A stretch of DNA of 64,000 bases from Deltaproteobacteria bacterium (GTDB lineage Bacteria; Myxococcota_A; UBA796; SXON01): positions 1 through 64,000 of the forward strand of contig CANLGL010000018.1 of assembly GCA_947490345.1 (NCBI GenBank), in the 5' to 3' direction. Of the stretch, positions 39,214 through 48,623 are shown in pieces. The notes beneath the pieces were generated by a model. The model ran no database searches, was not told the DNA's origin, and was given only the letters and a program-made list of their open reading frames with translations. Position 1 is the first letter of the stretch, and every line of letters starts with the position of its first letter. Position numbers and translations under genes: made by a program.

Positions 39214-40404
39214 GTGCGGCTGAGTCTTCGTGCCCAAGCCATCCAAGAGTCGGCCATCCGAAAGCTGGACGGCTTCGTGGCCGCCGCGCCCGATGTCCAC
39301 TTCCACAAGCTCAACATCGGCCAACCGGACGTCCCGACGCCGGCCCCGATGATGGCGGCGCTTGCCCACGCGGATTCCCAGGTGCTGGCCTACGGCCCGG
39401 CTTCCGGGCTTCCCGCGTGCCGACAGGCCGCGGCCGCCTTCCACTCCCGGACGTCGCCCGGCCTCGGCGCTGAGCACTGCGTCGTGACCCAGGGCGGGTC
39501 GGAGGCCCTGCTGTTCGCGTTCTGCGCGCTGTGTGATCCTGGCGACGAGATCCTGGTGCCCGAGCCGTACTACACCAACTACAATGGTTTTGCGACGGTT
39601 GCGGCCGCCACCGTCGTGCCCATCCGGACGAGCCTGGACGACGGGTTCCGCATCCCGCCCAACGACGTGCTCGATCGACACGTCACGCCACGCACCCGCC
39701 TTTTCCTTTTCGCCAATCCTGGAAACCCCACCGGTGCCGTGTACGGGGAATCCGAGCTGCGCCGGGTGGCCGCCTGGGCCAAGTCCCGCGGGCTGTGGCT
39801 CGTGGCCGACGAGGTGTACCGCCACATCTGGTTCTCCGGCCCGCCGATGTCCGCGCTCGAGCTCGAAGGACACGAGGACCACGTCGTCGTCGTCGACAGC
39901 ACGTCCAAGACTTTCTCCGCTTGCGGCCTTCGTATCGGCTTCCTGTTGTCGCGGAATCTCGCGTTCATGGACCGCATCGAACGGCTGGGGCAGGCGCGCC
40001 TCGGCCCGCAGCCGCGGGCGCAGAATGCGGCGATCGCGGCGCTTACTTTGCCGGACGTCTTCTACGATGAGCTGCGGAGCACCTACCGGGCTCGGGTGGA
40101 GGCGATGATGGACGCGCTGGCGCAGATCCCGGACGTGCAGTTCCACCGCCCGGAAGGCGCTTTCTACACGATGGCGCGGCTTCCGGTAAAAGACACCGAG
40201 GACTTCGCGCGCTTCCTGGTCACCGAGTTCCGCGACCACAGCACCGGACGCCCGGAAAGCCTCGTGGTGGCGCCGGGGCCTGGCTTCTACGCCGACCCGG
40301 CGCGGGGACGGAACGAGATTCGCCTCGCTGCGGTCAAAGAGCCGGCCGTCGTGCGTCGTGGCGTAGAAGTGCTCGGCGCCGCTCTCGCCGCCTACCGCCG
40401 CTAA
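39214..40404 (+). CDS. Class I/II aminotransferase (aspartate aminotransferase family)
   Basis: 396 residues from GTG 39214 with a strong AGGAGG 7 bp upstream. PLP Lys232 lies in STSKTFSACGLRIG; other family blocks are NIGQPDVPTP, VTQGGSEALLFAF, NPGNPTGAVY and the substrate-carboxylate Arg near ARGRNEIRLA. Cytoplasmic transaminase; sequence does not fix the amino acid. Convergent with the class V aminotransferase. Confidence 0.9.
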   Translation: MRLSLRAQAIQESAIRKLDGFVAAAPDVHFHKLNIGQPDVPTPAPMMAALAHADSQVLAYGPASGLPACRQAAAAFHSRTSPGLGAEHCVVTQGGSEALLFAFCALCDPGDEILVPEPYYTNYNGFATVAAATVVPIRTSLDDGFRIPPNDVLDRHVTPRTRLFLFANPGNPTGAVYGESELRRVAAWAKSRGLWLVADEVYRHIWFSGPPMSALELEGHEDHVVVVDSTSKTFSACGLRIGFLLSRNLAFMDRIERLGQARLGPQPRAQNAAIAALTLPDVFYDELRSTYRARVEAMMDALAQIPDVQFHRPEGAFYTMARLPVKDTEDFARFLVTEFRDHSTGRPESLVVAPGPGFYADPARGRNEIRLAAVKEPAVVRRGVEVLGAALAAYRR

Positions 40405-40503
40405 CATGCAACGGGGGAGGACGCTCGGCGCGCCCTCCCCCTACCGCGCCACCAACTCGGGTCCGACCTTCGGCCTCCAAGCTCCGCTTTCCGGCCTGCG
40501 GCG

Positions 40504-40528
40504 CGCGGCGCATAAATAATGCGCCGCG
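40504..40528. terminator. Bidirectional terminator-like hairpin
   Basis: Perfect 10-bp stem CGCGGCGCAT / ATGCGCCGCG with loop AAATA, between two convergent aminotransferase genes. No long T-run follows on either strand, so strength is uncertain. Confidence 0.6.
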
Positions 40529-40549
40529 ACGTGGCGCTCTCCCCCACCC

Positions 40550-40620
40550 GGCGTTCCCCATGCCGCTCGGGCGTTTCATGGGCTTGGGAGCCGCGGCACG
40601 CGGCATGGGGAACTAACGCC
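40550..40620. repeat. Long imperfect inverted repeat at the class V aminotransferase 3' end
   Basis: GGCGTTCCCCATGCCGC (40550-40566) is repeated inverted as GCGGCATGGGGAAC (40600-40614) and CGCC (40617-40620), interrupted by two bases; the interruption falls in the stop codon of the aminotransferase gene (40613). Confidence 0.7.
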
Positions 40621-41767
40621 AGCTTTTCAGGAGTTCGGCGAGGCGCTCGTACTGGGCCGGCCGATTGTAGGCCTGCCCGCTGATACGCACGAAACACCGG
40701 TGGTCGTAGGCGGTGAACGGCACCTCGATCCGGTACTCTTGGAAGAGCCGCGCGGTGAGCCCAGGCGCGTCGGCGCCCGTCGCCCATGGGACGGCAACGG
40801 CGGCCATCGGCCCGTACCAGCGCGCCTCATCGGGGTGCGGAAGGCTGACACCGAGGGCGTGTGCCAGGCGCGCTCGGCCCTCCTGCACCAGGGCGTGGTT
40901 TTTCTCTCGCAGCGTGCTCACACCGAGCTCATCGAGGTGGTCGAGCGCCGCCGGCACCGACAGCCACGCCGTGGGATCGAAGGTCCCCGCCCACTCGAAC
41001 TCTGCTCGCAGGCCGAGCTCATAGCCGTGGCTCACGACGCGTGCGTGGATTCGGTCGCGCCAGGCGGGTCCGACCCAGAAGAGCGCCGCTCCCTTGGGCG
41101 CACAGACCCACTTGTGCAGATTTCCAGTGTAGAAGTCCGCCCCGATCGCGCCGATGTCCAGGGGCAACAGTCCCGGAGCGTGAGCGCCATCCACGAGCAC
41201 GGTGACCCCCCGCGCGCGGCAGAGCGCCACCAACTCGGTCACCGGAAAAATGAGCGCCGTCGCCGAGGTCACATGGTCGATCACCACCAACCGGGTACGC
41301 GGGCCGATGGCGAGGTCGAAGGCGTCGACGACCTGCTGCGGGTCCTGGATGGGGAAGGGCACCTCGGCCGCAACCATCGTGACCGAATGCCGATGCCCCA
41401 GGCGCAAGATCGCCTTCTTCACAGCGTTATATCCATGATCGGCGTGCACGACCTCGTCGCCGGACGACCAGTCGATGGCGCCGAGCGCCGCGTCGACCCC
41501 GTGGGTGGCGTTCGGCACAAAGACCAGGCCGGCGGCGTCAGCGCCCACGAAGTCTGCCACCCGCGCGCGCACCAGATCGAGCCGTTCGGGTAGGCGGCGG
41601 GCCAAAAACTCCACCGGCTCCGCCTCCATCTGCGCGCGCAGCTCGGCTTGCCGAGCCAGCACAACCCGGGGGGTGGCACCGAAGCTGCCGTGGTTGAGGT
41701 AGTCGACGGCAGGATCGAGCGCCCAGCGGGCGGTGAGCTCCGGAGAGCCGGGAGTCCAATCGGGCAT
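40613..41767 (-). CDS. Class V aminotransferase (isopenicillin-N epimerase-like)
   Basis: 384 residues from ATG 41767; the much longer reading to 42571 is antisense noise across the DUF481 gene. Fold-type I PLP enzyme with Lys219 in GNLHKWVCAPKGAA. Motifs LNHGSFGATPR at the start and VDGAHAPGLLPLDI before the lysine match isopenicillin-N epimerase/ergothioneine-type class V enzymes, which act as epimerases, lyases or desulfurases. There is no cysteine-desulfurase active-site loop. Divergent from the barrel gene at 41813. Confidence 0.85.
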   Translation of the reverse strand: MPDWTPGSPELTARWALDPAVDYLNHGSFGATPRVVLARQAELRAQMEAEPVEFLARRLPERLDLVRARVADFVGADAAGLVFVPNATHGVDAALGAIDWSSGDEVVHADHGYNAVKKAILRLGHRHSVTMVAAEVPFPIQDPQQVVDAFDLAIGPRTRLVVIDHVTSATALIFPVTELVALCRARGVTVLVDGAHAPGLLPLDIGAIGADFYTGNLHKWVCAPKGAALFWVGPAWRDRIHARVVSHGYELGLRAEFEWAGTFDPTAWLSVPAALDHLDELGVSTLREKNHALVQEGRARLAHALGVSLPHPDEARWYGPMAAVAVPWATGADAPGLTARLFQEYRIEVPFTAYDHRCFVRISGQAYNRPAQYERLAELLKSWR

Positions 41768-41812
41768 CCGCCCTCCTACAACGATACTCTTTGCCGACCC
41801 ACCGGAATCACC

Positions 41813-42607
41813 ATGCTGCTCCTGTGCCTGACACTGGCCCACGCCGAAGAGTCCAAGTTCGAGGGTGCGAAAGGCGCCACGGCGGCGAAGATGGTCACCG
41901 AAGCCCACGCCGGCGTCGAGTTGGGCGGCGCCCTCACCTCCGGAAACACCGAGACCATGGCCCTGACCGGGCTGGGAAACCTGTCGTATCGATGGCAGGC
42001 CAACGCCATCTCCGGCAGCTTCGGGGTCAACTGGGGGCAGGCCAGGATCGACGCCGATGGCGACGGCAAGCTGTCGACCGCAGAGCGTGAAGCCGACTTT
42101 GTCAAGACGGCCGACCGCGTGCTCGCGGCGCTTCGCTACGATCGGTTTTTCGGCAAACGCAACAGCATCTACGTCCTCGGCGGCGGCTTCAGCGACCCCT
42201 TCGCCGGCTACGACTCCCGGTTCAACGGCCAGCTCGGCTGGTCGCACAGCTTTGTCCAGCTCGAGACCGCTTCGCTGCGGGCAGAGCTGGGCGCGGACGT
42301 CGCACAAGAAGACTTCGTCGCGGGTATCGACCCCAACACGGCCACGGTGGTCTCGGCTCGTCTGTTGATCGGCAGCTCGTATTCGTTCAACCAGCACGTC
42401 AGCGCCCAGGACACCGTCGAGGTCTACGAGAGCGTGCTGGACATTACCGACCTGCGGCTGAACAACACCGCCTCGCTGACGGCGTCTCTGGGCTCGAAGC
42501 TCAGCTTGAAGTTGAGCCATCAACTGGCATTCGACAACGCCCCCGTGGAGGGGTTTCAATCGCTCGACCACACCACGATGGCCACGTTCGTCGTGACGCT
42601 ACTATGA
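41813..42607 (+). CDS. DUF481 outer-membrane barrel with an EF-hand loop
   Basis: 264 residues from ATG 41813 (MLLLCLTLAHA, a short uncharged signal). The rest is YdiY/DUF481-like: GVELGGALTSGNTETM opening, paired strands throughout and the closing FVVTLL. Between two early strands lies a complete EF-hand loop, Asp80-x-Asp82-x-Asp84-x-Lys86-x-Ser88-x-x-Glu91 (DADGDGKLSTAE), so the barrel may bind calcium in a surface or periplasmic loop. It is convergent with the large protease gene, 11 bp apart. Confidence 0.8.
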   Translation: MLLLCLTLAHAEESKFEGAKGATAAKMVTEAHAGVELGGALTSGNTETMALTGLGNLSYRWQANAISGSFGVNWGQARIDADGDGKLSTAEREADFVKTADRVLAALRYDRFFGKRNSIYVLGGGFSDPFAGYDSRFNGQLGWSHSFVQLETASLRAELGADVAQEDFVAGIDPNTATVVSARLLIGSSYSFNQHVSAQDTVEVYESVLDITDLRLNNTASLTASLGSKLSLKLSHQLAFDNAPVEGFQSLDHTTMATFVVTLL

Positions 42608-42618
42608 ACTGAACCGCG

Positions 42619-45435
42619 CTAATCGAGCGCGCGCCGGACCCACCCGACTTCCGTCTGCTCGATGACCGCGCTCGGCCAATACGCGAGGTCCAGCCGCAGG
42701 GCCAGGAGGCGCGGCCGACCGTCCAGGTCAACAACCGACAAGCGAACCGTGCTGCGATCCGCGCGCCCGGCAACCGCCTTCTCGAAGTCGCTGAGCGTCG
42801 CAATCGCGTGGCCGTCGACCGAGGTGATGCGACAGGTGGGAGCGAGGTCGTAGCGATCCGCCGGCGTGCCGAACCAACGCCAGGACACGTACACGCCACC
42901 GCCCTCGATGCCCTGCTGCAACGCCAACTCAGGGGGCAGATCCTGCACGATGGCGCCCGCCCAGTACAACGCGCGCGTGGCGAGGGCGCCACGACCCGCT
43001 GAGGTCCGGACGTCCACCGTCAGGAGCTCGCCAGCCCGAAAAAGCGTCAGGTTCACCACCGCCGCCTCGGCCGCAGCGAGCTCGAGGACGCGCCAACTTG
43101 CGGTCGGCTTCCCGCTGACCGCGACCAAGAGGTCACCCTCCTTGACGACCCCGTGTGCGGCGCTCGACCGGGACACGTGGGTCGCCATCAGCACGCGCGC
43201 AGCTCCCGCCTTCACCAGGGCCGCCGCCTCGCTTGCGAGCAGGCCCCGATCCACCGCGAGCGCGAGCGGAAGCGGGGACCACGCCACACCCAGGCTCCGG
43301 TCTGGGGGCGTGTGTCCCGCCCGCAGCGCGCTCGCGACGTCGGCCAGGATGTCCCCAGGCAGGCCGTAGAACGCGGCGCTTGCGCCCTTTCCGGAGCCGG
43401 TGAGGAAGGAGCCCAAGAAGGCGACCACCTCCCCCGCACGGTTGACCACCACCCCCCCACGCTCCAGCGGCGGAGCCGCCGTGGCGAGGACGTCCACGTT
43501 CAGGTCGCGGTACTGCGGCGTGGCCGGCGGCGCAAGAACGAAGGGGCGGTAGCCCTGAACGACTGTTTCGCCCCAGGAATATTCCAAGCGGCCATTGAGC
43601 CCCACCTGCCACACCGACGTCCCGGTCGCCGGGCGCTTGGCAGAAAGCCGCGCCGAGGTCAGCGACGAGCCCGTCAATTGTCTGGGATCGAACTGAATGA
43701 CGACGAGGTTGTGCTCCGGATGGACGTAGATCGGCACCGCCGGGACGCGCACGGCGCCCACGATCACGCTGATCTCTGCCAAGAGTTGGGGGACGGTGTC
43801 CCGATCGACGGCCACCAGTCCACGGTCCGCGTCCAAGACCAGCCCGACCCCCGAGTACTGGTCCCCTTCGTTGCCGGACAGTACAAACGGCAACCGCGCC
43901 TCAACCCAGACGAGCGCGTGCGCCACCTTGCCGGCGACCCCGGGCGGTGCCGGCGGCAGCGACACCGCCTGCGGCTTCACCGGCGGGGCCGGCGGCGGGG
44001 CCGGAAGGCCCACGCAAGGCCAGTCGCCGGTCACGTCGTCTCGCGTGCACACCTGCGCGGGGAAAAAGGTCCGCTCCATCCGCCAGCTCACGACTTGGGT
44101 ACGGTTCGGCTCGGTCAAGGTGACGAAGTGCAGGGGAACCCGCGCGTCGTCAGCAATTCCCACAATCGCATCGCGGAAGTGCGCGAGGTCAGGCGTGGGC
44201 CGACCATCGACCTCATCGATGCGCGCGCCGTCGGGCACCCCGGCCTGCCGAAGCGAATACCCGGCCGAGGCGACGTACACCCCCCGCACTGCGACGTTCG
44301 CGTTGCGGGCCTGTTGGAAGCTGAGCGTGTGCACCAGATCGCCACCGATCTCCAGGTAGGACGACGGCGTGATCGTGTGGAGGTCGGTGACGGGCACCTG
44401 CACATCCAGACGGTCAGGGCCACGTTGCACCCCCAGGAGCACGCTCCCGCCTGCCCGATCGTCGAGCGCCTCTTCCAACGGAACGAAGGCGTCCAGCGGG
44501 CTACCGTCGAGGGTCAGCACCACGTCTCCGACCCGCAGCCGGCCATCGGCGGGGCCGAGCGGGACCACCTCCTTGACCCCGAGCAAGCCCGCGAGCGTCG
44601 GATTGCGCTTGCGCGCGGCCGCCTCTTCGTCAGAGGGCAGCCCAAGTCGCGCCAGTTCGTCCCAGGGAACGGAGCCGAATACGGCCTGCAATGTGCCTCG
44701 AGTGACCGGCTTTTTGGCCTGCACCAGCTCCAGCGCGCGTTTGACCCGGTCGAGCGGCAGGTAGTACGACGCCGAGCTGTCCTTGCGGGCTCCTGCATTG
44801 AGCGCGACGACCTTCCCACGAAGGTCCAAAACCGGCGATCCCGAGGAGCCGCCGGTCGTCCCGGCCGCGGCCTGAATATAGAAAGTGTTGAAATCATTGA
44901 AAGACTGGCGGCCATACCGCGGAGCGTCACGATCCAGTCGGGCAATCGTTCCGGTGTGAATCGACAGCTTCTCGCCGGCGTTGTTGCCCACCACCCGAAT
45001 TTCCTGCCCGATCCGCACGCCCGCCGGGTCCAGCTCCAACGCCGGCAAGCGGCTGTACTTCACCGCCGCCGGATCGTACTGGTAGAAGCCGAAGTCGTGT
45101 ACCGGGTCGCGGTAGATCGCCCGTAGCGGAATCACCTCGTTCTCCTGGGTGATCGCCTCGCTGCGCACCGGACCGGCGGTCACGACGTGGCGGTTGGTCA
45201 GCACGATGCCGCGGGCAGCGTCAACGACAAATCCGGTGGCGTAGCTGTGGCGGGCGTTCTCCGTGTCGAACGCGCGGGTTTCGACGAAGTCGATGGAGAG
45301 CACCGCCGGGGTGGCGGCAGCGAGCATCGTGGCCCACGGGTCCGTGGTCTGCAGTTGCTCCGCGGTTGGAGGTAGCCGCAGACGCGGCGGGGCCGCCGGC
45401 GTGGGCGCGACGAACAGGAGCAGGGTGACCAACAT
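42619..45435 (-). CDS. Nma111/Deg7-type double-domain HtrA serine protease
   Basis: 938 residues from ATG 45435, with a short signal-like start (MLVTLLLFVAPTPAA). The active trypsin domain (about 30-240) has His83 in LTNRHVV, Asp114 in RDPVHDFGF and Ser198 in GGSSGSPV. The strings RVVGNNAGEKLSI, RLDRDAPRYG and FNDFNTFYIQAAA are those of fungal Nma111 rather than DegP. Two PDZ domains (about 265-350, 360-455) follow. A second protease-fold domain (about 505-720) has lost the triad (AVDRDTV, LERGGVVV), and two more PDZ domains end the protein. Nma111 and plant Deg7 share this duplicated layout. Likely envelope protein quality control. Confidence 0.9.
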   Translation of the reverse strand: MLVTLLLFVAPTPAAPPRLRLPPTAEQLQTTDPWATMLAAATPAVLSIDFVETRAFDTENARHSYATGFVVDAARGIVLTNRHVVTAGPVRSEAITQENEVIPLRAIYRDPVHDFGFYQYDPAAVKYSRLPALELDPAGVRIGQEIRVVGNNAGEKLSIHTGTIARLDRDAPRYGRQSFNDFNTFYIQAAAGTTGGSSGSPVLDLRGKVVALNAGARKDSSASYYLPLDRVKRALELVQAKKPVTRGTLQAVFGSVPWDELARLGLPSDEEAAARKRNPTLAGLLGVKEVVPLGPADGRLRVGDVVLTLDGSPLDAFVPLEEALDDRAGGSVLLGVQRGPDRLDVQVPVTDLHTITPSSYLEIGGDLVHTLSFQQARNANVAVRGVYVASAGYSLRQAGVPDGARIDEVDGRPTPDLAHFRDAIVGIADDARVPLHFVTLTEPNRTQVVSWRMERTFFPAQVCTRDDVTGDWPCVGLPAPPPAPPVKPQAVSLPPAPPGVAGKVAHALVWVEARLPFVLSGNEGDQYSGVGLVLDADRGLVAVDRDTVPQLLAEISVIVGAVRVPAVPIYVHPEHNLVVIQFDPRQLTGSSLTSARLSAKRPATGTSVWQVGLNGRLEYSWGETVVQGYRPFVLAPPATPQYRDLNVDVLATAAPPLERGGVVVNRAGEVVAFLGSFLTGSGKGASAAFYGLPGDILADVASALRAGHTPPDRSLGVAWSPLPLALAVDRGLLASEAAALVKAGAARVLMATHVSRSSAAHGVVKEGDLLVAVSGKPTASWRVLELAAAEAAVVNLTLFRAGELLTVDVRTSAGRGALATRALYWAGAIVQDLPPELALQQGIEGGGVYVSWRWFGTPADRYDLAPTCRITSVDGHAIATLSDFEKAVAGRADRSTVRLSVVDLDGRPRLLALRLDLAYWPSAVIEQTEVGWVRRALD

Positions 45436-45474
45436 CGGCCGACAATAGCGCAGTCGCCGGGGCCCGCGCTCCGC

Positions 45475-45855
45475 TCAGCCGCCTTTGGGCGCCTTCTTCG
45501 CCTTGGGCGCCGCGGCCTTCTTCACTTTGGGCGGCATGGCGGCGGTGTAAGTCAACGCCTCGGTCGCGTAGGCGCGAAGCGCCTCGGCGGGGTGGGCGGC
45601 GATTTCCAACTGCACGTAGTCCTTCCACGGACGGCCACTCATCGGCTCGAACCGGACCGCGGTACCCGCCACGTGGAGCGCGCTCGTGCGCTCCACCCCC
45701 AGGCGCGCAACCAATGTCTGGGCGAACGTGCCGAAGAACATGTTCCCGTTGACGAAGGCGCAGGGATGACCAAACATGGCCCCTTTGACGGCGCCCGGAT
45801 CGTCGGGGACGGCAGCGTTGTACGCCGCCACGGTCGCGGAGTTCGGACGTTCCAT
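45475..45855 (-). CDS. TfoX N-terminal domain protein with basic tail
   Basis: 126 residues. TfoX_N-type fold at about 1-100: GAVKGAMFGHPCAFVNGNMF and LHVAGTAVRFEPMSGRPW. The C-terminal 20 residues are a Lys/Ala/Pro tail (KVKKAAAPKAKKAPKGG) like histone H1-type nucleic-acid-binding tails. TfoX/Sxy proteins regulate competence in some bacteria, but stand-alone N-domains mostly have unknown roles. It follows gyrA on the same strand after a 94-bp gap. Confidence 0.8.
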   Translation of the reverse strand: MERPNSATVAAYNAAVPDDPGAVKGAMFGHPCAFVNGNMFFGTFAQTLVARLGVERTSALHVAGTAVRFEPMSGRPWKDYVQLEIAAHPAEALRAYATEALTYTAAMPPKVKKAAAPKAKKAPKGG

Positions 45856-45949
45856 GTCGTAGCCTCGGCGCCGCTCACGGTAACGCGCGCGGGCCCGGGG
45901 AGGCGGGAGCCGACGGCCTGGCCGCCCGGGTCACGCCACCCGCTTTCCC

Positions 45950-48478
45950 CTATTCTTCCGCGGGGCCCTCGCCTTCAAGCTCGGCCTCAGGCAAAAGCGC
46001 CTCCCCCTCCTCGTCCGCAACGTCCTCGACCCGCGCGATGGCGACGATGCGCTCGCCCTCTTCGAGCCGCATGATGCGCACACCCTTGGTGTTGCGACCG
46101 ACCTCGCGCACGTCGCTGACGCGGGTGCGGATGGCGCGCCCGGTGTTGGTGATCAGGAAGATCTGATCCTCGGCGACGACGATGAGATTGCCAGCAACAT
46201 CGCCGTTGCGCGCTTCCGTTTGGATGTCGATGACTCCCTTGCCACCGCGCGATTGGAGGGGGTAGAGCCCCTCGTCGCGACCGCCCAGGCCCAGCAGCGT
46301 GCGCTTGCCGTAGCCGCGCTGGGTGACGGTGAGCAGGTACCGACCCTCCATCTCCGGCGGCACGACCGCGAAATCAACCACGCTGTCGCCAGCATCCAGC
46401 TCGATGGCCTTGACCCCGCGCGAGACGCGCCCCATCCGGCGAACACCCTTGTCAGGATCGTCCATCTGAAACCGGATGCACTTCCCCTTCTGCGAGGCGA
46501 ACAAGAGCTGCGCGTCCGACGTCGCGTGAGCCACGCTGAGGAGCTCATCGCCATCGACGATATCGACCGCGTTGATGCCCACCGAGCGAACATTGCTGTA
46601 GGCCGCCAACTCGGTCCGCTTGACCAGCCCGCCACGACTCGCGAAGACCAGGTCCCCGCCGTCGTCAAACCCGCGGATGGGAACCACGCTCTGAACCCGT
46701 TCGCCCTCGCCAAAGGTAATGAGGTTCTGGATGGGCTTTCCACGAGCGGCCGGCGCAGCCTCAGGCACATCCACCACCGGCAGCAGGAACATCCGGCCGG
46801 TGTTGGTGAACAACAACATCTGCCCGTGGGTGTTGGCGACGAACACGTTGCGGACGAAGTCGCCATCGCGCGCGCTCATCCCGGTCTTGCCCATGCCACC
46901 GCGCTTCTGGGTGCGGTACTCGGTCAATGACGTCCGCTTGATGTACTGAAGATTCGACATCGTCACGATCTGGTCTTCTTCCGCGATCAGGTCGAGCCGG
47001 TTGATGTCCGAGGCGCTGTCTTCGATCAGCGTGCGGCGGGGGTCTGCGTGCGCCGCCCGAAGCTCAACCAACTCACTGCGGATGACGCCCCACAGGGTGC
47101 CCTCATCGCCCAGCACCCCGGCGAGCCAATCGATCAGCCGCTGAACCTCAAGATATTCAGCCTCGATCTTATCGCGTTCCAACCCGGTGAGTCGACTCAG
47201 GCGCATCTCGAGGATCGCCTGCGACTGCACTTCGGAGAGCCCGAAGGTCGACATCAACCCTTCCCGGGCGATGTCGGTGGTGCGCGAGGCCCGGATCAGG
47301 GCAATTACCGCGTCGATGTGGTCGAGGGCGATGCGGAGCCCTTCGAGGATGTGCGCCCGCTCGCGCGCTTTTCGCAGGTCGTAGCGCGTACGCCGGACCG
47401 TGACTTCGCGCCGGTGGGAGAGGTAGTGAGACAACATCTCCCGCAGGTTGAGCACGCGAGGCCGCTGGTGCACGATCGCGAGGAGGATCACGCCAAAGCT
47501 GCTCTGGAGCGCGGTGTGCTTGTAGAGCATGTTGAGCACGATCTCGCGGATGGCATCGCGCTTGAGCTCGATCACCACGCGCATGCCGGTGCGGTCGGAC
47601 TCGTCGCGCACGCCGTGCACACCGTCGATGCGCTTGTCCTTCACCAGCTCAGCGATGTGCTCCTGGAATCGGGCCTTGTTCACCTGGAAAGGGAGCTCGT
47701 CGATGATGATCGCCTCGCGACCCTCGACGTCGTCGAAGTGCACCTTTCCGCGAATCGTGAGCGAACCGCGGCCGGTTTCGTAGGCGTCGCGAATGCCCTG
47801 GCGGCCACAGAGGATGCCCGAGGTCGGGAAGTCAGGGCCCGGGATGTACTTCATCAATTCTGGAATATCGATGGCCGGATTGTCGATCATCGCCAGGCAG
47901 GCGTCGATGACCTCGCCGAGGTTGTGGGGGGGAATCTTGGTGGCCATGCCCACCGCGATGCCCTCGGCCCCATTGACGAGCAGGTTCGGGTAGGCCGCCG
48001 GCAACACTTCCGGCTCGCTGTGGGCGCCGTCGTAGTTGGGCACGAACCCAACCGTCTCTTTGTCGATGTCGGCCAGGAGCTCCTCGGCGAGCTTGGTCAT
48101 TCGACATTCGGTGTACCGGTAGGCCGCAGCATTGTCACCGTCGACACTGCCGAAGTTGCCCTGGCCGTCCACCAGGAGGTAGCGCATGTTCCACGGCTGC
48201 GCCATGCGCACCAGCGCGTCGTACACCGCCTGATCGCCATGCGGGTGGTACTTCTTGAGCACCTCGCCAACCACGCCTGCGCACTTGGTGTACCGACGAT
48301 TGCTCAACAAGCCTTCGCGGAACATCGCGTACAGGATGCGACGGTGGACGGGCTTGAGCCCGTCCCGCACGTCCGGCAGCGCCCGGCCGATGATGACCGA
48401 CATCGAATAATCAAGGTACGAGGAGCGCATCTCCTCTTCAATCTGCACCTTGACCAAGTTCCGGGCGATCTGGTCCAT
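45950..48478 (-). CDS. gyrA: DNA gyrase subunit A
   Basis: 842 residues. Catalytic Tyr122 lies in AYRYTE; the quinolone-determining region [18 protein letters not shown] has Gln83 (Ser in E. coli) and Asp87. The GyrA-box equivalent [11 protein letters not shown] and C-terminal six-bladed propeller blades follow, ending in an acidic tail ([12 protein letters not shown]). With GyrB it introduces negative supercoils. Start ATG 48478. It is separated from gyrB by about 5 kb but read on the same strand. Gln at 83 could lower intrinsic fluoroquinolone binding. Confidence 0.97.
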   Translation of the reverse strand: MDQIARNLVKVQIEEEMRSSYLDYSMSVIIGRALPDVRDGLKPVHRRILYAMFREGLLSNRRYTKCAGVVGEVLKKYHPHGDQAVYDALVRMAQPWNMRYLLVDGQGNFGSVDGDNAAAYRYTECRMTKLAEELLADIDKETVGFVPNYDGAHSEPEVLPAAYPNLLVNGAEGIAVGMATKIPPHNLGEVIDACLAMIDNPAIDIPELMKYIPGPDFPTSGILCGRQGIRDAYETGRGSLTIRGKVHFDDVEGREAIIIDELPFQVNKARFQEHIAELVKDKRIDGVHGVRDESDRTGMRVVIELKRDAIREIVLNMLYKHTALQSSFGVILLAIVHQRPRVLNLREMLSHYLSHRREVTVRRTRYDLRKARERAHILEGLRIALDHIDAVIALIRASRTTDIAREGLMSTFGLSEVQSQAILEMRLSRLTGLERDKIEAEYLEVQRLIDWLAGVLGDEGTLWGVIRSELVELRAAHADPRRTLIEDSASDINRLDLIAEEDQIVTMSNLQYIKRTSLTEYRTQKRGGMGKTGMSARDGDFVRNVFVANTHGQMLLFTNTGRMFLLPVVDVPEAAPAARGKPIQNLITFGEGERVQSVVPIRGFDDGGDLVFASRGGLVKRTELAAYSNVRSVGINAVDIVDGDELLSVAHATSDAQLLFASQKGKCIRFQMDDPDKGVRRMGRVSRGVKAIELDAGDSVVDFAVVPPEMEGRYLLTVTQRGYGKRTLLGLGGRDEGLYPLQSRGGKGVIDIQTEARNGDVAGNLIVVAEDQIFLITNTGRAIRTRVSDVREVGRNTKGVRIMRLEEGERIVAIARVEDVADEEGEALLPEAELEGEGPAEE

Positions 48479-48594
48479 ATCTGTGTCCTACGCGTGCGCG
48501 TAACTAACCCGAGAAGGCGGTCGGCGCCCCCCGAAAAACGACGTACAACCGTGATCGCCCGGGATTCGGCCGTCGCCGGCCGGAGCGCGAATCC

Positions 48595-48612
48595 CCCGGG
48601 GGAAACCCCGGG
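48595..48612 (-). terminator. GC hairpin after the RRM protein gene
   Basis: CCCGGGG and CCCCGGG separated by GAAA, starting 12 bp after the RRM gene stop in its direction. No T-run follows, so it may work with Rho or protect the 3' end. Confidence 0.45.
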
Positions 48613-48623
48613 AGTCTACCAGA

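Noticed and set aside
40613-42571. 652-residue reading of the class V aminotransferase
   Set aside because: The extra 268 residues are antisense to the DUF481 gene; the family N-terminus begins at ATG 41767.
45475-45855. Competence regulator Sxy/TfoX proper
   Set aside because: Only the N-terminal domain is present and no competence genes are nearby, so a competence role is not supported.
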